From JBDTSW01 sp051004675 (GTDB taxonomy: Bacteria > Actinomycetota > Thermoleophilia > Solirubrobacterales > 70-9), in contig JBPCKC010000107.1 of assembly GCA_051004675.1 (NCBI GenBank), positions 12,108-76,107 on the forward strand: a DNA stretch of 64,000 bases, written 5' to 3'. Both the position numbers and the translations under genes were made by a program. This document shows positions 7,079 to 14,366 of this stretch, piece after piece (positions within the stretch are counted from its first letter, which is position 1; each line of letters starts with the position of its first letter). The notes under the pieces are model-generated. The model was given only the letters and a program-made list of their open reading frames with translations. It did not search any database and had not been told where the DNA came from.

Positions 7079-7651
7079 ATGACCCAATCTCTTCGGATAG
7101 TGATCTGGAGCGCGACGTGCGTGATGGCCTTGGTGAGTCTGGGTGCGTTCACCGCCGCCGGTGCTCAGGCCGACGACCACCGCCGGCCCTCGTCGGTGCT
7201 GATCTCGCCCTCCGATCGTCAGGCGGGTCTGCTGGTCGAGTACACCTGGATCCGGCGTATCGACTCCGACCTGTGCAACGTCGGCTACGCCTGGGGGCCG
7301 ACGACCTTTCCGCGCCCTCTTCGGTATCGACTCGGCCGGGACACTGTCTTTATCCGCCTTCGCAAGGACGAAATGCCAGTCGAGCATCTCCTCGAGGCTT
7401 GGAGCTCCATTCGCCGCGACGGCAGCCCCCGCGGCACCTCCGTGCCGGTCCCGGCCACCCTCTCGCCGCATCAACGCGATGGCGAGACGGTCGCGTGGGA
7501 CCTTCAGTTTCAACCCCCTGCTTCTTCCGAGGACTCCTTTCTCATGCTCACTGTCCATTGGCGTGATGAGACGAACTGCGCGCCGGAGCCTGATCTCGGA
7601 AGCCAGCATGTCTCGTGGACGTTCCACCTAAAGCAGCGTCCTTCGGGCTGA
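7079..7651 (+). CDS. Exported protein of unknown function
   Basis: A 190-residue protein with a clear signal peptide (IVIWSATCVMALVSLGAFTA, cleavage near AGAQA). The mature region is soluble with three cysteines (DLCNVGYAWG; DETNC) and beta-strand-like segments (TVAWDLQFQPP; FLMLTVHW). No known domain is recognised. It lies in the small-gene array of the island; a remnant of a base-excision-repair glycosylase follows on the other strand. Confidence 0.62.
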   Translation: MTQSLRIVIWSATCVMALVSLGAFTAAGAQADDHRRPSSVLISPSDRQAGLLVEYTWIRRIDSDLCNVGYAWGPTTFPRPLRYRLGRDTVFIRLRKDEMPVEHLLEAWSSIRRDGSPRGTSVPVPATLSPHQRDGETVAWDLQFQPPASSEDSFLMLTVHWRDETNCAPEPDLGSQHVSWTFHLKQRPSG

Positions 7652-7670
7652 CACCGCCGCGGCGGCTTGC

Positions 7671-7868
7671 TCAGCTCCCGACCGGGGTGTTGGACAGCGA
7701 CTCCCAGAGGTGCAGGCAGGCCAGTGTGCGGTGCGGGCGCCACGGCTCCGCGATGCGCTCCAGCTCCTCCGGCCCGGGCAACTCGTCGAGCCCGTAGCGC
7801 AGCTGCACGGCCTTGTGGATCCCCAGATCGCCAGTGGGCAGCACGTCGGGGCGCTCGAGGAAGAACAT
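7671..7868 (-). pseudogene. C-terminal fragment of DNA-3-methyladenine glycosylase II (AlkA-like)
   Basis: The 65 codons encode FFLERPDVLPTGDLGIHKAV and then ELERIAEPWRPHRTLACLHL, the well-known closing segment of HhH-GPD 3-methyladenine glycosylases, including the LPTGDLG turn and the RPxRxLA-LWxSL ending. The N-terminal two thirds, including the helix-hairpin-helix and catalytic Asp, are absent: upstream DNA has no matching frame. It is a truncated relic, probably cut when island DNA was rearranged. Confidence 0.7.
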
Positions 7869-7960
7869 CAGAGATAGACGATCCGCCGTGGTTCGAGGAG
7901 GATGCGGTGAAGGAACGGGTGGAGGCTAACCGTCGCGCGCGTTCTGAATTCCCCGAGTAG
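7862..7960 (+). other. Short protein tail or gene remnant
   Basis: The plus strand encodes EIDDPPWFEEDAVKERVEAN and RRARSEFPE before a TAG at 7960. This reads like a genuine helical C-terminus but has no good start codon; the frame upstream runs antisense through the glycosylase fragment. It directly precedes a full double-dyad repeat. Probably the end of a broken gene. Confidence 0.3.
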
Positions 7961-7967
7961 CGACTAT

Positions 7968-8012
7968 CGCTTTGGACGAAAAGCGGCTAACTACCGCTTT
8001 GCATGGAAAGCG
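7968..8012. repeat. Complete double-dyad intergenic repeat
   Basis: CGCTTTGGACGAAAAGCG at 7968-7985 and CGCTTTGCATGGAAAGCG at 7995-8012, separated by GCTAACTAC. Both dyads are identical to those at 6776-6817; only the spacer differs. It starts 8 bp after the stop at 7960 and ends 20 bp before the stop of the convergent gene at 8033. Confidence 0.8.
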
Positions 8013-8032
8013 CAATGAAGGCGGGCGCCCCT

Positions 8033-8374
8033 CTAGATGTACCCCTGGCCGGAAAGACTGGCGAGGACGAGCACGAACCAGACGCCCCACCCGGCTATCC
8101 CAAGTACCGCGGAGCGGCGTGCCAGAGGCACGAGCGAGGCTCGGCCCGTGATACCCGCCGCAAACGCGAGCAGCCCCGCGACAGCTATCACGGCCGCCGG
8201 AACGAGGCCGACTGTGTAGAACGCAGCCTCTGCGACCGAAATCGGTACATCGCGGTCTGCAAGGCCATTCCACGCGGGTAGCAGGCTCGCAGCCAGCGCC
8301 AGGGCAACCGCTGCGACTCCCAGAATGAGGAGGGACAGACGGGCTCCCTGATCGAGTTTCGGAGGCGCTGACAT
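8033..8374 (-). CDS. Small integral membrane protein
   Basis: A 113-residue protein with three predicted membrane helices (LSLLILGVAAVALALAASLL, YTVGLVPAAVIAVAGLLAFA, AVLGIAGWGVWFVLVLASL) and a short Lys/Arg-containing N-terminus. There is no catalytic motif and no recognised family. It is one of a run of tiny membrane proteins in this array. Confidence 0.62.
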   Translation of the reverse strand: MSAPPKLDQGARLSLLILGVAAVALALAASLLPAWNGLADRDVPISVAEAAFYTVGLVPAAVIAVAGLLAFAAGITGRASLVPLARRSAVLGIAGWGVWFVLVLASLSGQGYI

Positions 8375-8403
8375 CGCAAGACTTATCGGCAGCGTTGAGT
8401 GAT

Positions 8404-8425
8404 TGCTTTGGACGAAGAGCGGCTA
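8404..8425. repeat. Half repeat GCTTTGGACGAAGAGCGG
   Basis: A single-dyad copy of the repeat family. The CTA that follows GAGCGG is the reverse complement of the TAG stop of the minus-strand gene at 8423-8674, so the repeat supplies its stop codon. Confidence 0.6.
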
Positions 8426-8674
8426 ATTCTCGAGCGCGTCGAGCTGACGCTGAACGCCCTCGACCGCTGTCGCCGGTGCATCGTTCGCTCGCATCCCGGC
8501 GAGGATGCTCGTTAGGCCTTCCCGGCGCAGAGCATCAAGCCTGCCTTCGTCGGCGGCTGCCTGCGCCGACTGGGAGCCGTCCGGGCCCGAGCTGGAGCCG
8601 ACGAGGACGAAGATCGCGATGCCCAGGGCCAAGACGGCGAGTCCGGCAAGCGCTGAGGCGCGGAGTCCAGTCAC
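8423..8674 (-). CDS. Small membrane-anchored protein
   Basis: An 83-residue protein with one N-terminal membrane helix (ALAGLAVLALGIAIFVLVG) followed by a Gly/Ser hinge and an amphipathic helical tail (EGRLDALRREGLTSILAGMR; VEGVQRQLDALEN). It could be a signal-anchor protein with the tail outside. No family is recognised. Confidence 0.58.
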   Translation of the reverse strand: MTGLRASALAGLAVLALGIAIFVLVGSSSGPDGSQSAQAAADEGRLDALRREGLTSILAGMRANDAPATAVEGVQRQLDALEN

Positions 8675-8741
8675 GGGTGCGAGCGTACACCCGCTTAGGG
8701 CGAAGGGGAGAGAAGCGGCTCACCGAGTCTAAGCTTGTCCC

Positions 8742-8969
8742 ATGCGTCTGACCGCATGTCTCCTCTTGGCTATCGGCCTGGCGAGCTTGCTGGTCGTCCT
8801 CGCGCAGGCCGGGTTCAACACCTGCGGCCCCGGCGAGCCGGTCTCAGTCCAGGTTCAAGGCGGAGACGTCACCAGGCTGTGCGGTGGGATCGACCTAGTT
8901 CCGTTCCTCGCTGCCGGTGTAATTGGGGTCGCGAGCGGTGTTGGGCTGCTTCGCGCCACCCGCGCTTAG
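8742..8969 (+). CDS. Small two-helix membrane protein
   Basis: A 75-residue protein with helices LTACLLLAIGLASLLVVLAQ and VPFLAAGVIGVASGVGLL joined by an extracellular-like loop with two cysteines (NTCGPGEP; TRLCGG) that could form a disulphide. The TAG stop lies inside the next repeat (GCTTAGGACG). Confidence 0.55.
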   Translation: MRLTACLLLAIGLASLLVVLAQAGFNTCGPGEPVSVQVQGGDVTRLCGGIDLVPFLAAGVIGVASGVGLLRATRA

Positions 8970-8981
8970 GACGAAAAGCAG
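8963..8981. repeat. Half repeat CGCTTAGGACGAAAAGCAG
   Basis: A member of the repeat family in which CTTAG replaces CTTTG and provides the TAG stop of the gene at 8742-8969. The next gene begins 23 bp downstream. Confidence 0.6.
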
Positions 8982-9003
8982 CTAGAAGGGGTACGGGAAA
9001 GAG

Positions 9004-9228
9004 ATGCGGATTGAGGCCCCTGACTACTTCACGGCAGCCCCTTTCGCGGACGTTCCCAAGCCACTCGCCCTCCTGATCGTTGTGATCCTGGTGGTCGTCC
9101 CGGCATATCTGGTCGGACGCCTAGCCGAACGGCGCGGCTACGAGTTTCGCTTCTTTGCCACTGCCGCCATGCTTGTATCGTTCCTGCCTCCGCTGATCGT
9201 GTTGCTGATCCTGCCTCGACGGACATAG
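9004..9228 (+). CDS. Small two-helix membrane protein
   Basis: A 74-residue protein with helices LALLIVVILVVVPAYLVG and AAMLVSFLPPLIVLLILP around a charged cytoplasmic-type loop (RLAERRGYEFR). No family is recognised. The stop is 2 bp before the next repeat copy. Confidence 0.55.
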   Translation: MRIEAPDYFTAAPFADVPKPLALLIVVILVVVPAYLVGRLAERRGYEFRFFATAAMLVSFLPPLIVLLILPRRT

Positions 9229-9230
9229 CT

Positions 9231-9251
9231 GCTTAGGACGAGAAGCGGTTA
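9231..9251. repeat. Half repeat GCTTAGGACGAGAAGCGG between convergent genes
   Basis: This copy follows the TAG of the plus-strand gene at 9004-9228, and its last bases TTA are the reverse complement of the TAA stop of the minus-strand gene at 9249-9413. One repeat therefore closes two convergent genes. Confidence 0.6.
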
Positions 9252-9413
9252 TCGGTTTATGTGCCGCGCCAGGGCCACCATGCAGACGGCCGCCACACCC
9301 GCTCCGACAACGATTCCGAGCAGCAGCGAATCGGCTCCGGCAGCGACGAGCAAGCCCAGCATCACCGAGAAGGTGAACAGCGCGGCACTTGTCAGGCGCT
9401 GAATACTGGTCAT
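9249..9413 (-). CDS. Very small membrane protein (54 aa)
   Basis: Reading the minus strand from ATG 9413 gives MTSIQRLTSAALFTFSVMLG, LLVAAGADSLLLGIVVGAGV and AAVCMVALARHINR, then TAA at 9249. Two hydrophobic helices are evident, and there is a CCTGAAACGG stretch just upstream. Length and style match the neighbouring small membrane genes, and the stop codon falls in a repeat copy as for its neighbours, which supports it as real. Confidence 0.5.
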   Translation of the reverse strand: MTSIQRLTSAALFTFSVMLGLLVAAGADSLLLGIVVGAGVAAVCMVALARHINR

Positions 9414-9449
9414 TCCGTTTCAGGGTAATGCCCCCCCGAGGCACTGCTG

Positions 9450-9490
9450 CGTTGGACGAAGAGCGCCTAAGACGTTTCGCATGGCAGGCG
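9450..9490. repeat. Degenerate double-dyad repeat
   Basis: CGTTGGACGAAGAGCGCCTAA followed by GACGTTTCGCATGGCAGGCG keeps the order GGACGA(A)...AGCG / GTTT-GCATGG of the full repeat with several substitutions. It lies between the 54-aa gene and the glycosylase-like gene at 9504. Confidence 0.45.
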
Positions 9491-9503
9491 GCACACTCTT
9501 CGT

Positions 9504-10154
9504 GTGGCAGATTTCTCGCTAGCGGAGCTAACTGCGGTCTACGACGAGGTGGCGCGTGAAGCTGCAAAGCGAAGTACGGGCCAAGTACCCCGCCAGCTGT
9601 TCGAGCGGAGCCTCGCCTCCGATCTGGTCTGTGTCGCCGAGTCGCTCGGCCCCCGGACCCAAGTGCTGACCGGGATTCCCTGGATCCTGCCCGGTGGTCA
9701 ACTCTCGGATAAGGGGCGGCTCCTGGACCGGGAACTCCTGCGCCCAGTCGGTCACACCGCCGACCCCGCAGACCACAGTCGCCAGTACGCCCATCTGACG
9801 GATGTCTCTCACCTCTGGCTGGGCAGGACTGCGGCAGGCAAGCTGCGACGACCGACGACTGCGGACAAGCTCCACTCCGCTTCGTGGCTCGAACGAGAGA
9901 TTCAGGCTGTCCGGCCCAAGGTCGTCCTCTTGCTTGGGCGCCATGCGGCTCCGTTCTTCCTAAAGCGATACGGCGGTGCAAGCGTGAGCCGTCTCGATGA
10001 CGTCCTCGCGCAGCCGATGACTTGCAATGTCAGCGGCTTCCGGACGACGGCCTTGGCGACCCTTCATCCGACAGGCGCCCAGATGGCACGAGGCGGCGCT
10101 GTCCGGGCCTACCGCTCGACGGTAGAGGCGCTGATCGACCTAGTTGGTGCTTAG
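9504..10154 (+). CDS. Uracil-DNA glycosylase superfamily-like protein
   Basis: A 216-residue soluble protein starting at GTG 9504. The order of motifs resembles the UDG fold: GIPWILPGGQLSDKGRLLDR near residue 57 (region of the GExPG-type water-activating loop), DVSHLW near residue 100, the strand VRPKVVLLLGRHAAPFFLKR about residue 137, and ATLHPTGAQM near the end, which corresponds to the HPS-type DNA-intercalation loop. It could remove uracil or another damaged base. The catalytic residue of standard families 1-6 cannot be placed with certainty, so it may be a divergent or nucleic-acid-processing relative. It is cargo in a defence island, where UDG-like proteins can act on modified phage DNA (inference). 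Confidence 0.62.
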   Translation: MADFSLAELTAVYDEVAREAAKRSTGQVPRQLFERSLASDLVCVAESLGPRTQVLTGIPWILPGGQLSDKGRLLDRELLRPVGHTADPADHSRQYAHLTDVSHLWLGRTAAGKLRRPTTADKLHSASWLEREIQAVRPKVVLLLGRHAAPFFLKRYGGASVSRLDDVLAQPMTCNVSGFRTTALATLHPTGAQMARGGAVRAYRSTVEALIDLVGA

Positions 10155-10178
10155 GACGAGGAGCTTAGGACGAAAAGT
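10148..10178. repeat. Tandem GCTTAGGACGA half repeats
   Basis: GCTTAGGACGAGGA and GCTTAGGACGAAAAG follow each other at about 10150-10178; the first contains the TAG stop of the glycosylase-like gene (10152-10154). This is the only head-to-tail duplication of the half repeat in the window. Confidence 0.55.
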
Positions 10179-10236
10179 GCTAGCCGAGGCCTGTTTCGAT
10201 GTTTGAGAGAGCGCAGCATTCGGTAAGAGTGGTCAG

Positions 10237-10461
10237 ATGGAGGGAACTCCCACCCCAGTCACTCCCCCGGCTCCGATGCGGAATGAGATCGCGGGGTACA
10301 TCAACGAGTTCCGCTGGGTCATATTGATCGCGGTGACGCTGATCTTGATTTTCGGCTACCTCACGGCCTCGGCAGCCCAATACCAGGCCTGCGTGATCAG
10401 TACTCAGGTCGAAGACGGAGATCCGTCCGACTGCTCTCGCTGGAACCCACTCCCGACCTAG
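10237..10461 (+). CDS. Small single-pass membrane protein
   Basis: A 74-residue protein: proline-rich start (MEGTPTPVTPPAPMRNEIAG), one membrane helix (WVILIAVTLILIFGYLTA) and a short tail with two cysteines (QYQACVIST; SDCSRWN). No family is recognised. The remaining 10462-10651 holds one degenerate repeat (10496) and no gene that I can support. Confidence 0.52.
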   Translation: MEGTPTPVTPPAPMRNEIAGYINEFRWVILIAVTLILIFGYLTASAAQYQACVISTQVEDGDPSDCSRWNPLPT

Positions 10462-10495
10462 GGAGGGGTGGCAGCGAGCACATCGAGGGGATAGC

Positions 10496-10517
10496 CACTT
10501 CGGACGAAAAGGGTCTA
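10496..10517. repeat. Degenerate half repeat CACTTCGGACGAAAAGGG
   Basis: It keeps CTT-GGACGAAAAG of the family consensus and lies 35 bp after the stop of the gene at 10237-10461. It is the last copy of the dense array. Confidence 0.45.
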
Positions 10518-10651
10518 GCACTCGCGAGAGCGGCCATCTCAGCCGCACTCGTCAGTCGAGAGCCACTCGTCAGCAGCCAAGTTCCATCCACCCACGGAGC
10601 ACGAGCGCGCCGTGATGCCGACTCGCCAGCTGGCGGGCGGACCGGCAGGTC

Positions 10652-12385
10652 CTATTGAGCGAGTTGTTGGGGGCTAGGGAGTCGACCTTGAATTTGAGAG
10701 AAGAGAGTTCTAAGAATCTCTTCGCGCCCCGGCTCAACCAGCGAGACTTTGAGCTCCACGTCAACAATGATCCCGCGGGGCAGGAGGTCGGCGAGAACGC
10801 GTTCAGCGACCTCAACCTTGCCGGGCACTGGGAGTGAATTTTCGTCCGCCCACGACCTGATGAGGGCCGGTCGATTCCAGGCGGCACGCAACTCGCGCAC
10901 CGCTGGCGCTTCGGGCAGCTCCCCCTCGGTCATTTGTCGAAGCACGTCGACGATGGCGTTGCGGTAGCGCTCAGCATCGACCAAGTCCTCGAGCACGACC
11001 GGATGCTCCAGGTCCGCACCGAGCACGATGATGTCCTCATCGGGAACGTCGAGGTCCAGTAGCAAGTCGCGGATTCCAGCCCCGCCGTCATCGCCATCGA
11101 CGAGATGAACCGTTCGAGCTGCCGCGGAATGCAGCGGGCCAGCGCTGCTCCGAGAAATCCATGCCAACCCTGGCAGGCACTGAAAGTCCAGCTTTTCGTC
11201 TTCGTCAATGACTGCCCGCAAGAGGGACGGGAGAAGCACTGGGTCGGATGGGCCCTCGGTGAAGACCGCCCTACGAAGCGCCGCAAATGCGCTGCTGCTG
11301 GCGCCGGCGGCAACAAACACTGGGGATGGCCCAGGTTCGCGCTGCAGGCTCCACGGTGAGTTGACAATCTCGCTTTGGTCTGGGCCGGTAGGCGTGATCG
11401 CCCTTAGACCTGTGCCGAGGTCCCCAGGCAGGGCGGTCATTGAATGGGTGGTGTAAATCACCTGTAGCACCGCCTCCTGCACCTCGAGGTAGCGGACGAA
11501 GTCGGTCTGGGCGTCCACGTGGAGGTGGGTTTCCAGCTCGTCGATCAGCACGATTGGGGGCAGCTCTCGCCGCTCGCGCATCTCGCCCCAGCTAACCGCG
11601 GCGACCATGCCGATGAATCGCTGCAGGCCTGCGCTTTGATCCGCAATCGGGCGCATGCCCGAGTCATTGGTCGCCGCCTTCATCTCCAGGCCGTACTCGT
11701 GGACCACGTACGCGACCTTCAGTCCGGGGAACCCGACTAGATCCCGGTCCAAGTGCTCATTGATGCGAGTCTCGGCTCCGCCGACTGCCTCGGTCGCCGC
11801 GTCACGATCACGTTCGATCAAGTCCGGGAGGCTTTCAAGGGCAAGACCGCCCAGGCCAGCCAGGAGGCTGCCAATGACCGAATCCTCAAGCTCGCCCCGC
11901 ATGTCGCGCAGCGGTATGAGGCTCTCACGGGCTTCGTGAACGCGAAGTTCTTCGAAGCGCGGAAGCTCGCGATAGAACGCGACGTCATCAATCAGAACCC
12001 AGCGCCCGCGACTGGTCTGATGCATGGTGAGCTCCGTACCATCCGCGTGCTTCATTTGCCTCACTGGAACGAGGTGGCCGTCGGCCATGCCCTCAATGAG
12101 ATCAGTCGGGAAGTCAAACTGGGCACTGACGACCAACGGATTCTCGACAGTCGACTCCGAGGCTGAAGCAAGGTCGCGCACCGACACGGGACGCGTCGAT
12201 CGCAGCTCGTCAAGCGCCCCTATGACCGAGCTCTTGCCCGACTGGCTCGGCCCAATGACAGCCGTTAGCGCGCCATCGATCCTGAGTATCTGTGGAGTCG
12301 CAAAGCGCCGATAGCCGTTGATGTAAACCGAGCGAAGAAGCAAGCGGCACACGCTACCCGCAGGTGGAGACTCACCCAACCTCAA
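10652..12385 (-). CDS. OLD-family-like ATPase/TOPRIM nuclease
   Basis: A 577-residue soluble protein combining an SMC/RecF-type ATPase with a TOPRIM nuclease domain, the layout of overcoming-lysogeny-defect (OLD) proteins. ATPase: Walker A GPSQSGKSS at 45-53, signature-like SAGLQRF at 251-257, Walker B VLIDE at 279-283 with following ETHLH, and switch TTHS at 312-315. TOPRIM: Glu377 in FTEGPSD and the acidic pair in HLVDGDDGG (Asp430, Asp432). Class 1 OLD proteins act alone against phage or plasmid DNA; there is no adjacent UvrD-like GajB helicase, so it is not a Gabija operon. The start is TTG 12385 or, perhaps better, GTG 12349. A CGCTCTCCATGCAAAGCG palindrome lies 41 bp upstream. Confidence 0.78.
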   Translation of the reverse strand: MRLGESPPAGSVCRLLLRSVYINGYRRFATPQILRIDGALTAVIGPSQSGKSSVIGALDELRSTRPVSVRDLASASESTVENPLVVSAQFDFPTDLIEGMADGHLVPVRQMKHADGTELTMHQTSRGRWVLIDDVAFYRELPRFEELRVHEARESLIPLRDMRGELEDSVIGSLLAGLGGLALESLPDLIERDRDAATEAVGGAETRINEHLDRDLVGFPGLKVAYVVHEYGLEMKAATNDSGMRPIADQSAGLQRFIGMVAAVSWGEMRERRELPPIVLIDELETHLHVDAQTDFVRYLEVQEAVLQVIYTTHSMTALPGDLGTGLRAITPTGPDQSEIVNSPWSLQREPGPSPVFVAAGASSSAFAALRRAVFTEGPSDPVLLPSLLRAVIDEDEKLDFQCLPGLAWISRSSAGPLHSAAARTVHLVDGDDGGAGIRDLLLDLDVPDEDIIVLGADLEHPVVLEDLVDAERYRNAIVDVLRQMTEGELPEAPAVRELRAAWNRPALIRSWADENSLPVPGKVEVAERVLADLLPRGIIVDVELKVSLVEPGREEILRTLFSQIQGRLPSPQQLAQ

Positions 12386-12425
12386 TCGTGCTCATCGCTG
12401 CGAAAGCGTATGTCCCCGAGTTAGA

Positions 12426-12443
12426 CGCTCTCCATGCAAAGCG
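12426..12443 (-). repeat. Palindromic repeat upstream of the OLD-like gene
   Basis: CGCTCTCCATGCAAAGCG is the inverse of the GCATGG-type dyad with one mismatch in the stem. It sits 41-58 bp upstream of the OLD-like start, and the copy at 6378 sits 45 bp before the lipoprotein gene, so this half of the family may act as an operator or promoter element. Confidence 0.5.
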
Positions 12444-12517
12444 ACTACAAGGGTCCGCCTCCGGAGAAGGTGCTGTTGAGCGCGGGGCGACGATCCGCAT
12501 CTCCGGCGGGCGCAGGG

Positions 12518-13744
12518 TTACGCGCGTTTTCCCGGGGGCGCGCTGGGGTGGCCTTGGGTGATTTCGATTCCCGGCGAGGAGTTCGAGTCATGGTCCGGCC
12601 GGTTTCTGCTCAGCTCAGCCTCCAGGTAGGCGTCGAGCCTGACTCGCGCCTCGTCCCGGCTACCGGGGAACAGGTGCCCGTAGGTGTCGAATGTCTCAGT
12701 GATCGCAGCGTGGCCCATGAACTCCTGCACCGCCTTGGGGTTCTCGCCCGCCGCGATCAGTAGCGAGGCGTAGGTGTGCCGGGCGGGGTGGAGCGTAATT
12801 CGCTTGAGTCCGGCCGCCCTCCAGGCTCGGTCGGCCCGGCCCATCAGCGTCGTTGGGACGAACGGGGCCGAGCCTGTCCGCCCGAATGCAAGGTCATTCC
12901 CCCGGCGGCCAGACCTCAGCAGATGCTGGTCGATGTGGTCGCGAAGCACCGCCAAGAGCGGGACGGTGCGAACGCTTGTAGCCGACTTTGGCTCGATCTC
13001 CCCGGCCTCCTGGTCCCACGACCGCTCGATGTGGATCACGCTCGCTCCGAGGTCGATCGACCCCGCCCGGAGCGCCTGTAGTTCCCCCCGGCGCAAGCCG
13101 CCATAGAACGCCGTGGCCCAGGTCGCCCGCTCGGTTGCCGGCAGTGTGCCGAGAAGGGCCCGCGCTTCGGCGAGCGTCGCGATCTGAACCCTGGCCTTCC
13201 GCGAGCTGGGAAGGGCAAGGTTTGCCGTCGGGTTGATCGCGACCTGATCACGCTGCATCGCGCGCCGATAGATCGACCGGAGCGGATCAATCGCGTTGCG
13301 AACGGTGGACGGCTCCAACCCCGCGGCGAGCATCGCGTCGGCAAGGTCCTGCACGTCTCGCCGCCGTATGTCCCCGAGCCGGTATTCGCCCAGCGCCGGC
13401 AGGACGTAGCGGTCCAGCTTCATCCGATAGGTCCTGATCGTGCTCGGCTTAAAGGTTCGGCCCGAGCGGTCGCGAACGAGCCCGCTCTCCGCGCCCGTCA
13501 GCCATGCCATCGCCGCTGCTCGTAGCGTCGTCGGCTCGGGGGACCGCAGGGTCCCCTGCCGCAGGGCGACCACCGCATCAGATCTCCAGGCCTTGGCCTC
13601 TGCCCTGGAGTGGAATGTCTTGCGGATGCGCTTGCGGTCGCGATCGGACCAGAGGTGCGCCCGGTAGGCCGGGGTGCAGCCACAGCGCCCTCCCCCGCGC
13701 GCTCGACAGCCTTTCGAATGGCGGACTTCGATTCCCTCAGCCAT
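12518..13744 (-). CDS. Tyrosine site-specific integrase
   Basis: A 408-residue protein. Residues 1-45 are a small arm-binding domain with a Cys-rich start (CRARGGGRCGC) and basic strands, 75-175 the core-binding (SAM-like) domain, and 190-375 the catalytic domain. Catalytic residues are visible: Arg218 (GLRRGEL), Lys253 region (EPKSATSVR), His319-x-x-Arg322 (HPARHTYAS), His345 (MGHAAI) and nucleophile Tyr355 (FDTYGHLFPG). It probably catalyses integration and excision of the island or of one of its component elements. It lies about 6 kb from the left end rather than next to an attachment site. The excisionase-like gene is upstream, in the same orientation. Confidence 0.9.
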   Translation of the reverse strand: MAEGIEVRHSKGCRARGGGRCGCTPAYRAHLWSDRDRKRIRKTFHSRAEAKAWRSDAVVALRQGTLRSPEPTTLRAAAMAWLTGAESGLVRDRSGRTFKPSTIRTYRMKLDRYVLPALGEYRLGDIRRRDVQDLADAMLAAGLEPSTVRNAIDPLRSIYRRAMQRDQVAINPTANLALPSSRKARVQIATLAEARALLGTLPATERATWATAFYGGLRRGELQALRAGSIDLGASVIHIERSWDQEAGEIEPKSATSVRTVPLLAVLRDHIDQHLLRSGRRGNDLAFGRTGSAPFVPTTLMGRADRAWRAAGLKRITLHPARHTYASLLIAAGENPKAVQEFMGHAAITETFDTYGHLFPGSRDEARVRLDAYLEAELSRNRPDHDSNSSPGIEITQGHPSAPPGKRA

Positions 13745-13867
13745 GCCTACCTCCTAGGCTCCTCGCTGCGTCGGGACGAGTGTGACTTGGCCCGGCGCCG
13801 GGGGCCGGGTGTTCACGCACCGCGGCCCCATTTGATCGTTCGGGTCGATGCTACCGCCGGGATCGGA

Positions 13868-14104
13868 CTAGGAGGCATCCTCAAGCACCCGCTCAGCGTT
13901 TTCGTTCACCCACCGCTGAAGCTCCGCGACCGGGATCATCCGGACCCTGCCACAGCGCACAATCCGGAGGTGCGGCTGAACGTGTTCCTTAAGGGTGGTC
14001 AGGCCAATCCCGAGAGACTCGGCGGCCTCGCGCGGGGTCAGCGCGAGTCGTGGGACGGCGCGAGCCGGTCGGTCCAAGTGCTTCGGCGCCCGATCCATGC
14101 CCAT
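13868..14104 (-). CDS. Excisionase-like helix-turn-helix protein
   Basis: A 78-residue basic protein. The central segment LTPREAAESLGIGLTTLKEH is a winged-helix HTH of the excisionase/MerR-like type, followed by a wing (IVRCGRVRMIPVAELQRWV). It lies 123 bp upstream of the integrase gene in the same direction. The likely role is recombination directionality factor, or regulator of the integrase. Such HTH domains are also found in plain repressors. Confidence 0.72.
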   Translation of the reverse strand: MGMDRAPKHLDRPARAVPRLALTPREAAESLGIGLTTLKEHVQPHLRIVRCGRVRMIPVAELQRWVNENAERVLEDAS

Positions 14105-14366
14105 TGAGCCTTGATACAGGAGGCCATCCGTGGGCTGTCAAGGGGGCCGCCGCAATTTCTTGGCCGCGGAGGCGTCGACCGCCACGGGCATTCCCCAACA
14201 GGGTGCGGCGAGCCACGGCTCCGCGCCGCTCAGACCTCAGACGGTCGCCACAACCTCATCCGTAGAAACGATCAGGCCAGCTTCTTGCAGGGGCACGGCG
14301 CTATCACATTCCACCCGAAAAAGTCAACCTTGCGCAACCCGCCCGGCCACCCGCAGAGTGGTCGGG

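Noticed and set aside
6776..10517. Repeated short palindromes considered as a CRISPR array
   Set aside because: Copies are 200-900 bp apart with genes between them, vary in length and orientation, and no cas gene is present.
6776..10517. The same repeats considered as integron attC sites
   Set aside because: No GTTRRRY core or inverse-core boxes at the expected places, and no IntI-type integrase (with its extra helix) is visible; the cassette idea is kept only as an analogy.
10652..12385. Gabija (GajA/GajB) defence system
   Set aside because: The OLD-like gene has no UvrD-like helicase neighbour; upstream is intergenic DNA and the integrase.
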